Of a stretch of 11,895 nt of DNA, positions 1 through 5,376 are shown one piece after another; within the stretch, counting starts at the first letter, position 1, and each line of letters begins with the position of its first letter. The stretch comes from Deltaproteobacteria bacterium (GTDB lineage: Bacteria > Desulfobacterota > Desulfovibrionia > Desulfovibrionales > Desulfovibrionaceae). Position numbers and translations under genes: made by a program. The DNA lies in assembly GCA_031280335.1 (NCBI GenBank), contig JAITGZ010000183.1, forward strand, positions 1-11,895, given 5' to 3'. The notes under the pieces were generated by a model. That model ran no database searches and had not been told where the DNA came from. It was given only the letters and a program-made list of their open reading frames with translations.

Positions 1-88
1 AAAAAATACTTTCGTGCTTGCTCATGCAATATCCTGGCTAAACAGTAAACCTGATTCACTTTTGTGATGGTATGAGGATACTGGGGCT

Positions 89-119
89 TTGGGGGAAGAG
101 GCCAAGCCTCTTCCCCCAA
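89..119 (-). terminator. Long GC-rich hairpin downstream of nhaC-like gene
   Basis: A perfect 14-bp stem (89-102 pairing with 106-119) with a 3-nt loop begins 15 nt past the stop codon of the leftward antiporter gene. The position suits a transcript 3' end. The leftward tail after the stem has no T-run, so this is not a textbook intrinsic terminator. It may instead be an mRNA-stabilising 3' stem or a dispersed repeat; a similar hairpin lies at 5117-5141. Confidence 0.45.
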
Positions 120-133
120 GGAGAGCACCGGGT

Positions 134-1549
134 TCAGCCCAGCAGTCCCGCCGCCAGATACAGCATCAACGTGATCACGGCGCAGGCCAGGGTGTAAGGG
201 AATTGGGTCTTGACGTGATCCATGACATCACAGCCGGACATGCCGCAGGACATGAGCGCGGTGTCAGAGATGGGCGAGGAGTGATCGCCGAAGATGCTGC
301 CGCCGAAAATGGCCGCGCTGATCAGCACCGGGCTGACGCCTATGGTAACGGCCAGGGGCATGGACAGGGGAAACATCACGGTCATGGTGCCCATGGATGT
401 GCCGGTGGAAAAGGAAATGAGGCAGGAGATCACAAACACCAACATGGGCAGCATACCGGGGCTCAAGATATCCTCGAACAGATGGGCCAAGTATGCGCCG
501 GTGCCCAGCTGCTTCACAATGGTACCCATGGCAAAACCGAACACCAAAATGGAGGCTATGGGCAAAAGATTCCCCATGCCCTTGAACAGGTACGCCAGAT
601 ATTCTTCAAAGTTCATAATTTTCTGGCCGACATACAAAACGCCGGCGACAAAAAGCCCCATGGCGGCCCCCCAGATCAACGAGGCTGTGCCGTTGCCCTT
701 GCTAAGATCGCCGTTGCCGGTAATATACAAGCCGATCAGGATCATTAGAATGAGGCCCAGAATGGGCAGGAGCAGATTCAAAGGATTGGTGGCATGTATA
801 TTACTGAGCCTGGCGCGCGCCTCGCCGGCTTCGTCGGTCAGGCCGCTATGCCTGGGGTCATCCAACCGGCCGGTGCTGATGGCTCTTTCTTCCGCCAGGC
901 GCATGGGGCCGTAATTTTTCTGGGTGATGGAGACGAACAGCGCCAGGAATACGGTCAGCAGACAATAAAAATTCAGGGGCAGGCTCTGGATGAGCATCAC
1001 CGGGCCGTTTTGGATGCCTTGGGCCTCCATGAGTCCGATCATGAAGGCCCCCCATCCGCTGAATGGCAGCAGGACGCAGACCGGCGTGGAAGTGGTATGG
1101 ATCAGGAAGGCCAGTTTTTCATGCGACACTTTCATGCTGTCGCTGAGGGGCCTGCTCACCGCGCCGGTTACCAGGCAGGACAGGGTGCCGGAGGTAAACA
1201 CCACCACACCCACTATCCAGGTAAAAATGTTGGCCCCGCGCCGATCGCTGATGAAATTCTTTTTTTTGGTCATGTACTCTACGAAGCCGGCGATACCGCC
1301 GGATTTTTCCAGCAGCAGGGTCAAGCCGCCCAGCAGGAGTATGACCATGATGACATTGGTGTTGCCGTTGCTCTCGAACACTTTCCAATAGCCTTTGAAA
1401 GAATTGCCCAGACCCTGAAAAAATGAGCGGTCCAGAATGATCTGTCCCACTGTGCAGCTGACGAACAAGGCAAGAAATACATTCCTGAAAACCAGCGCCA
1501 GAGATATGGCGATCAGGGGCGGCAGCACTGATAAGAATCCGTAGTCCAT
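134..1549 (-). CDS. NhaC-family Na+/H+ antiporter (putative organic-ion exchanger)
   Basis: A 471-aa polytopic inner-membrane protein. What is seen: repeated hydrophobic segments through the whole chain, interrupted by a hydrophilic loop at about residues 208-252; the family-type STGTSMGT stretch at 381-388 after a buried helix; and FGDHSSPISDT at 420-430, a hallmark of NhaC-type carriers. Family knowledge: these proteins exchange Na+ for protons, and some members move organic anions or amino acids as well. The length is normal and the gene looks intact. The start is supported by a strong AAGGAAGG-type ribosome site 6-10 nt upstream. The gene begins 15 bp after the aminoacylase stop, so the ribosome site lies against that stop codon and the two are almost certainly one transcript. 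From this context I infer that the carrier may bring in, or be energetically coupled to, the amidohydrolase substrate; true substrate unknown. Confidence 0.88.
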   Translation of the reverse strand: MDYGFLSVLPPLIAISLALVFRNVFLALFVSCTVGQIILDRSFFQGLGNSFKGYWKVFESNGNTNVIMVILLLGGLTLLLEKSGGIAGFVEYMTKKKNFISDRRGANIFTWIVGVVVFTSGTLSCLVTGAVSRPLSDSMKVSHEKLAFLIHTTSTPVCVLLPFSGWGAFMIGLMEAQGIQNGPVMLIQSLPLNFYCLLTVFLALFVSITQKNYGPMRLAEERAISTGRLDDPRHSGLTDEAGEARARLSNIHATNPLNLLLPILGLILMILIGLYITGNGDLSKGNGTASLIWGAAMGLFVAGVLYVGQKIMNFEEYLAYLFKGMGNLLPIASILVFGFAMGTIVKQLGTGAYLAHLFEDILSPGMLPMLVFVISCLISFSTGTSMGTMTVMFPLSMPLAVTIGVSPVLISAAIFGGSIFGDHSSPISDTALMSCGMSGCDVMDHVKTQFPYTLACAVITLMLYLAAGLLG

Positions 1550-1564
1550 GCGTTTTCCTTCCTT

Positions 1565-2914
1565 TTATACGGCCCGCACGGGGCGACCGAAGCGGCCTTT
1601 GATTTCGCCGTTTTCCAGGGCCATTTTGCCTCCGACAAAGATATGGCGTATGCCTGCCGGTGCCGTATCCGGCGCGGCAAAAGTGGCCTGATCCATTATG
1701 GTTTCGCTGTCCCAAACCGCCACATCCGCGTCATCGCCCACGGCCAGCCTGCCTTTAGGCAGGCGGAGGTGCCGGGCGTTACGCCAAGTCATCTTGCCCA
1801 CAGCTTCATACAGGGAAAAACTTTTCTGTTCCCGGACGCGGGCCAGAACGCGCGGGAAGGTGCCAGCCGCACGCGGATGCCCCTGCCCCCGGCGCATGAG
1901 GCCGTCCGAAGCTGTTAGCACTTTGGGGTGAGCCAGGGCCAGATCCACTTCCTCCTGGCGCATGAAATGCCCGACAGTGAGGGTTTCCGGCGCGTTTTGC
2001 CGCAGATGCCGGAACATCTCCTCCGTGCAGCGCCGCCCTTTCCAGGGGCCCTCGGCCACTTCGATTGCTTCATACCCCATGCCGTAGCGCTGCAAAAAAC
2101 CATCGTCATAGGTGGCCCGGCCAATGCCGGTACTGAAGGCTGCGTATGGATAGCAGTCGGCCAGGATATCCAGGCCGGCGGACGCCTGGGCGTCCAAATA
2201 AGACAGGGCTTCTTCCATCTGACCATAAGCGGCCATGCTGCCCAGGTGGGAAATCTGCACCGGTACGGCAAAACGTCGGCCCAGGGCGGCTATTTCCTCC
2301 ATGGCCGCCAGCACGCCGCCCGCGTCATCGCGCACATGAGCGCTCAAAATGCCTTTGCCTTCCGCCGCCGCACGGGCCAGAGTTTCCAGTTCGGCCTGGT
2401 TCATACCAGGCACATAGCGCACTCCCAGGGAAATACCCGGACAGCCTCCGTCCAGCAGACGCCTCGCCAAGATATACAAGCGTTTCAGCTCCTCCGGCCC
2501 GGCCTGGGCGTAGCCGTCCTTCCGGCCTGCCTCAGCGCGCATACTTTCATGAGGTGCCAGCAAGGCCAGGTTAACAGGGCAGCCATGCGCCTCAAGCAAG
2601 GCAAAATAGCCCTCCGGGTCCGCCGGCCCCTGCCCGCAATTGCCGCCCACAGCCGTGGTAACACCCATGCGTAGCATACACTCAAAAATACTTGCGTCCA
2701 CAAGGCCGCTCCGGGAGTCAATTTCGCCTTCGTGCATGTGTATATCCACAAAACCCGGCGTCACCACAAGGCCGGAAGCGTCTATGACCAGATCCCCCTC
2801 CAGCGGAACAGGGGACACCGCGCCAATCTTGCCGTTTTCCATGGCCAGATGCAGGCGCGAACAAATCCGGCTGCCCGGATCCACCAGCAGGCCGTGATTA
2901 ATGACTGTCCGCAT
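1565..2914 (-). CDS. N-acyl-D-amino-acid deacylase-type amidohydrolase
   Basis: A 449-aa cytoplasmic metal-dependent hydrolase of the amidohydrolase superfamily, close to D-aminoacylase (hydrolyses N-acyl-D-amino acids to a D-amino acid and a carboxylate). Visible signatures: the N-terminal beta-strand region ending in TPGFVDIHMHE (metal-binding H59, H61); VGGNCG (C93, equivalent to the metal-bridging Cys of D-aminoacylases); SAHVRDD (H193); QISHLGS (H223); DCYPYAAFSTG; TASDG (catalytic D337); and the C-terminal HPRAAGTFPRVL plus ADVAVWD blocks typical of the family. All expected metal and acid residues are present. Start choice: ATG at 2914 has GGGG six nt upstream and yields MRTVINHGLLVDPG, which fits the family N-terminus. 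ATG at 2926 (453 aa) is possible but has no ribosome site. It is the first main gene of an operon with the NhaC-like carrier. It could act on another N-acyl or ureido compound; substrate class is moderately sure, exact substrate not. Confidence 0.85.
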   Translation of the reverse strand: MRTVINHGLLVDPGSRICSRLHLAMENGKIGAVSPVPLEGDLVIDASGLVVTPGFVDIHMHEGEIDSRSGLVDASIFECMLRMGVTTAVGGNCGQGPADPEGYFALLEAHGCPVNLALLAPHESMRAEAGRKDGYAQAGPEELKRLYILARRLLDGGCPGISLGVRYVPGMNQAELETLARAAAEGKGILSAHVRDDAGGVLAAMEEIAALGRRFAVPVQISHLGSMAAYGQMEEALSYLDAQASAGLDILADCYPYAAFSTGIGRATYDDGFLQRYGMGYEAIEVAEGPWKGRRCTEEMFRHLRQNAPETLTVGHFMRQEEVDLALAHPKVLTASDGLMRRGQGHPRAAGTFPRVLARVREQKSFSLYEAVGKMTWRNARHLRLPKGRLAVGDDADVAVWDSETIMDQATFAAPDTAPAGIRHIFVGGKMALENGEIKGRFGRPVRAV

Positions 2915-2915
2915 A

Positions 2916-2963
2916 TCAAACCCCATTTTGCGCGGCTTTCAAAAAGGCAGCTGCTTTGTACAT
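2916..2963 (-). CDS. Possible 15-codon leader ORF of the aminoacylase operon
   Basis: A small ORF, MYKAAAFLKAAQNGV, in a different frame from the aminoacylase. It is preceded by GAGGA seven nt before its ATG, a much better ribosome site than the one in front of the aminoacylase. Its TGA stop lies one nt before the aminoacylase ATG at 2914, the arrangement expected for translational coupling by re-initiation. The peptide has no recognisable domain and too few of any one residue to suggest classical attenuation. It could be chance, or reflect an N-terminal frameshift of the large gene, although the deacylase N-terminus already looks complete. Confidence 0.33.
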   Translation of the reverse strand: MYKAAAFLKAAQNGV

Positions 2964-3002
2964 GACGCCGTCCTCAGCGCTTGCGACAGCAAACCAATCC
3001 CT

Positions 3003-3300
3003 GCGTCCTAAAGCATTTCAACTTTGAGGCGCCCTGCTCGGCGCTTAACGGTGAAAGCGAATTTGACTCGGGGGCCGTCCCGGCCCTCGCCCTTAGGACG
3101 TGAAAGCCCTGGCTTTCACGTCCTATTCCACTGTCCTGTGGAATAGTCATTGCGCCTCACAGGCGGGCGTAAGTGCCGCACGAACCCCGCCGCCAGAGCA
3201 ATTTCAAAACGAAATTGTTCTAAATCATTTTGGCAGCAATAGGGCATTTTCGCCTTGATATTGTCGCTTGAAGGCAAAATGCATTCGCCTTGCGGCAACA
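3003..3300. repeat. Intergenic mosaic of successive inverted repeats
   Basis: Within about 260 nt I can pair seven hairpins one after another: 3027-3046 (7 bp, one G-U), 3070-3088 (7 bp), 3094-3125 (15 bp perfect), 3123-3146 (9 bp), 3153-3165 (5 bp), 3195-3221 (11 bp, one G-U) and 3244-3282 (12 bp, one bulge). Short words recur (GTGAAAGC at 3051 and 3100; GTCCTA at 3005 and at 3120). No convincing gene lies here. It resembles REP/MITE-like mosaic intergenic repeats; a structured non-coding RNA or leader is the alternative. Confidence 0.6.
3094..3125. repeat. Perfect 15-bp inverted repeat, 2-nt loop
   Basis: Positions 3094-3108 are exactly complementary to 3111-3125, separated by CT. This is the strongest single palindrome of the intergenic mosaic. 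The right arm overlaps the left arm of the next hairpin (3123-3146), so the two cannot form fully at once. No T-run follows on either strand, which argues against a simple terminator. Confidence 0.7.
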
Positions 3301-3485
3301 ATCTCGCGGCAAGGATTTGCAGGTAAATCTTATAAAAAATATCGCCGCGCAGCGGGCGGATAGGTTGACAGCATTCGGCATTCCGATTTCCAGACTGCTC
3401 CGGTTAATCTTCCCTCCATCGAAAATACCGGCGTTTTGCGGCGATGTCCACAGGCTTTTCAGGACTATACAGCAGGGGGGATGAA

Positions 3486-3537
3486 CAACCTGTTGGAATA
3501 TGGCAAAAATTTTTTCTTCAAATGTTGTTCAAACAAC
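3486..3537 (+). promoter_or_regulatory. Two operator-like AAC/GTT inverted repeats
   Basis: CAAC-CT-GTTG lies at 3486-3495 and GTTGTT-CA-AACAAC at 3524-3537. Their centres are 40 bp apart, close to four helical turns, so a regulator could bind both on one DNA face. The second lies just upstream of the candidate -35 at 3544. The regulator family cannot be named from this; the half-sites do not match the textbook FNR spacing. The sites would serve the NapG/NapH-like operon. Confidence 0.38.
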
Positions 3538-3543
3538 TTACAC

Positions 3544-3573
3544 GTTACACGAATGACCTTTACGGCATATAAA
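3544..3573 (+). promoter_or_regulatory. Candidate sigma70-type promoter of the iron-sulfur operon
   Basis: GTTACA (3544-3549, four of six matches to the -35 consensus), an 18-bp spacer, and TATAAA (3568-3573, five of six to the -10). The predicted transcript start near 3580 would leave a leader of about 27 nt before the ATG at 3607. The surrounding sequence is markedly AT-rich compared with the flanking genes. Confidence 0.35.
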
Positions 3574-3581
3574 AAATTGAC

Positions 3582-3605
3582 GTTGGAATAATCTGCCAAT
3601 CCAAC
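3582..3605 (+). promoter_or_regulatory. Inverted repeat in the leader next to the start codon
   Basis: GTTGGA (3582-3587) can pair with TCCAAC (3600-3605), ending one nt before the ATG at 3607. No Shine-Dalgarno sequence stands at a normal distance from that ATG; the only GGA lies in the left arm of this stem. It may be a translational control hairpin or another protein-binding site. GTTGGAATA also occurs at 3492-3500. Confidence 0.3.
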
Positions 3606-3606
3606 C

Positions 3607-4233
3607 ATGAAAAAAGCACGGCGTAAATTCATATCCTTCGGCCTGGCGGCCGGAGCGGGTCTGGCCCTGGCCGGACTGGGCGCGCTTTGGCCGGAACGGC
3701 CTTTTGTCCGCCCGCCCCGCGCCCTGCCGGGTGGGGATTTTGCCGCACGCTGCCTGCGCTGCGGGGCCTGCGTACAGGTCTGCCCCACCCGCGCCCTGGC
3801 CCTGCTTGATCTGGAGGCGGATTTTCGCCATGTGGGCGTGCCCTGGCTGGAGGCCCGCCGGGGCGGCTGCACCGCTTGGCAGGATGGCTGCCGCCTCTGC
3901 GCCGCAGCCTGTCCCAGCGGCGCGCTGGACCCGGCCATGCCTCTGACGGTGGTGGGCGTGGCCAGCTTCCCGGAAAAGCTCTGCACCAACTGTATGCTTT
4001 GTTTAAGGCGCTGCCCCGTGCCGGGGGCGGTGTATTTTCCCAATCCGGAAGGCGGCCCGCCCTGGAGCAAAGAGCAGGAAAAACAAATCCCCGCCCCCCT
4101 GCGCAGTGTACATTCCTCCATCAAACCGGTCATCGACCAGAGCCTGTGCGTGGGCTGCGGCCTGTGCGCGGCGGTGTGCGCGCCTAAAATCATCCGCCTC
4201 TTTCCTCCGTCCAGCGTCAAGTGGGGCCTTTAA
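3607..4233 (+). CDS. NapG/MauM-like Tat-exported ferredoxin-type protein, four [4Fe-4S] motifs
   Basis: A 208-aa periplasm-facing electron-transfer protein. The N-terminus MKKARRKFISFG contains a twin-arginine motif (R5, R6) followed by an Ala/Gly/Leu-rich hydrophobic stretch to about residue 28, consistent with Tat export or an uncleaved membrane anchor. Cysteine motifs in order: C49-C52-C55-C59P; C88-x6-C95-C98-C102P (non-standard first gap); C126-C129-C132-C136P; C181-C184-C187-C191. Four clusters and this layout match NapG/MauM-type proteins, which pass electrons from a NapH-type quinol dehydrogenase to a periplasmic enzyme. The next gene, 26 nt downstream, is the NapH-like partner. No napA, napD or cytochrome gene is in the window, so the final acceptor is unknown and I leave the symbol blank. 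The start is chosen because it gives a correct Tat signal, despite no clear ribosome site. Confidence 0.85.
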   Translation: MKKARRKFISFGLAAGAGLALAGLGALWPERPFVRPPRALPGGDFAARCLRCGACVQVCPTRALALLDLEADFRHVGVPWLEARRGGCTAWQDGCRLCAAACPSGALDPAMPLTVVGVASFPEKLCTNCMLCLRRCPVPGAVYFPNPEGGPPWSKEQEKQIPAPLRSVHSSIKPVIDQSLCVGCGLCAAVCAPKIIRLFPPSSVKWGL

Positions 4234-4259
4234 AAGCGGAATGCCGTAAAGGAGCAAGC

Positions 4260-5102
4260 ATGACCGGCAAGTCTCATCTATCTTACGCCAGACTGCGCCT
4301 GAGCATAGGCGTATTGATGCTGGCGGGCATAGCTGCGGCCGCACGCCTGGGCTGGCCATTTTCCCCCTGCGTCTTTCTGCGCCTGGGGGACCTGGTCCTG
4401 GCCTGTCCCTTGGGCGCACTGGAGGTCAGTCTGGCCGGTCATACGCTGATTGCGGGTCTTTTACCCGGCTTTTTGCTCAGTGCCGCGCTGATCTTTCTGT
4501 TGGGCCGGCTGTGGTGCGGCTGGCTATGCCCGGCCAGCTTGGCCGGTTCCGCCCTGGCCCGCGCGGGCGGCTTTCTGATCCCCGGCGCAGCCGGGGCCAT
4601 GCGTCAACGCCGCCGTAAACTCGCCGCCTTCACCGCTCCCCTGGCCCTGGGGCGGACGCACGCCCTGGGTTTTTTGTGCGGCCTGCTGCTGGGCGCGTAT
4701 ATTTTTCGCTACCCCCTGTGGAGCATACTCTGCCCCCTGGGGGTAGTCTCCCGCTCCATCATCGAGGCCGCCCTATTCTTCCGCCCTCGCTGGGAAGCTG
4801 TCTTTTTGCTCCTGCCCTGCCTCATGGCCCTGTTCTGGAAAAACGGCTGGAAATGCGCCTGCCCGGTGGGTCTCACCCACGGCATGCTCGCCCTTCCAAA
4901 CCGCACCTTTACGCCCGCGCTCAAAACGAAACAAAACTGCACCCGCTGCGGCCTGTGCGCCAAAGCCTGCGCGGCGGGACTGGAACCGCACAAAGGCATT
5001 ACCACCCTGGACTGCTCCAAATGCCTGCGCTGCCTGGAACACTGCCCCAAAGGCTGCCTTAAATTGGAGCTTATGCCGTTCAGAAAGAAGAAAGAAAGTT
5101 AA
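4260..5102 (+). CDS. NapH-like membrane iron-sulfur protein (putative quinol dehydrogenase)
   Basis: A 280-aa polytopic membrane protein. Visible: hydrophobic segments near residues 14-30, 62-82, 122-150 and 178-193; the signature GRLWCGWLCP at 82-91; a second ILCPLG at 156-161 and WKCACPVG at 197-204, the paired Cys-Pro motifs of the NapH/NosR/RdxA group; then two C-terminal [4Fe-4S] sites, C227-C230-C233-C237 (no following Pro) and C252-C255-C258-C262P. NapH proteins oxidise membrane quinol and hand electrons to NapG. The start at 4260 is set by AAAGGAG at 4248-4254, five nt upstream; an in-frame GTG at 4221 would overlap the previous gene and lacks a good ribosome site. Second and last gene of the operon with the Tat-exported partner; followed by a convergent gene. 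Role as quinol-oxidising subunit is well supported by motif; the pathway is not known. Confidence 0.86.
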   Translation: MTGKSHLSYARLRLSIGVLMLAGIAAAARLGWPFSPCVFLRLGDLVLACPLGALEVSLAGHTLIAGLLPGFLLSAALIFLLGRLWCGWLCPASLAGSALARAGGFLIPGAAGAMRQRRRKLAAFTAPLALGRTHALGFLCGLLLGAYIFRYPLWSILCPLGVVSRSIIEAALFFRPRWEAVFLLLPCLMALFWKNGWKCACPVGLTHGMLALPNRTFTPALKTKQNCTRCGLCAKACAAGLEPHKGITTLDCSKCLRCLEHCPKGCLKLELMPFRKKKES

Positions 5103-5376
5103 AGCAGGAATTTTTATATGGGGAGGCACCGCCTCCCCATACCCCCCCGGCCGGGGAACTGAGTTCCCCTGCACCCCGCAACATTTTCCGCCGCACAGCG
5201 GCAGAAAAATGAACGGGGGGGGTGCCTTGCCATCGGAAACGGGAAAAGGCCCGGTTTTGCGGATATATGCTGGGGAACATAATCAGTGAGCAAGAAAAAA
5301 ATAGCGCCCATAAAGATCGCGAAGAGACCAACCGCCAGTGATGAACGCTGGCAAAGTCATCAGAATAAACAGCTTT
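5103..5376. other. Convergent intergenic gap with hairpins
   Basis: This 274-bp gap separates the ends of the NapH-like gene and priA. It holds a 7-bp stem at 5153-5159/5163-5169, a C/G-rich run with a CCCCGGCCGGGG core around 5145-5156, and a weaker stem at 5332-5350. No T-run follows any stem on either strand. I see no convincing gene here. Confidence 0.5.
5117..5141. terminator. 11-bp hairpin between convergent genes
   Basis: TATGGGGAGGC (5117-5127) pairs perfectly with 5131-5141 around an ACC loop, 14 nt past the stop of the NapH-like gene. The stem is strong, but a C-run rather than a T-run follows it. It could mark the 3' end of that operon, or be a copy of the same hairpin family as 89-119, which shares the G-run/GAGGC arm and 3-nt loop. 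Confidence 0.42.

Noticed and set aside
89..1426. Long rightward frames at 89-748, 294-914 and 794-1426
   Set aside because: They lie antisense to the well-supported NhaC-like gene, have low-complexity Gly/His/Gln-rich translations and no recognisable motif.
1928..2674. 248-codon rightward frame
   Set aside because: Antisense to the aminoacylase with all its catalytic motifs on the other strand; the frame is a by-product of codon composition.
3116..3301. 61-codon leftward frame starting at 3301
   Set aside because: It is made of the intergenic hairpins and has no ribosome site or motif.
3365..3370. Perfect TTGACA -35 box
   Set aside because: No -10-like hexamer occurs 15-19 bp downstream (the 17-bp position reads TTCCAG).
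3465..4220. 251-codon leftward frame
   Set aside because: Antisense to the four-cluster iron-sulfur protein; low-complexity translation.
4221..4259. Upstream GTG start for the NapH-like gene
   Set aside because: It overlaps the previous gene, while the ATG at 4260 has AAAGGAG at an ideal distance.
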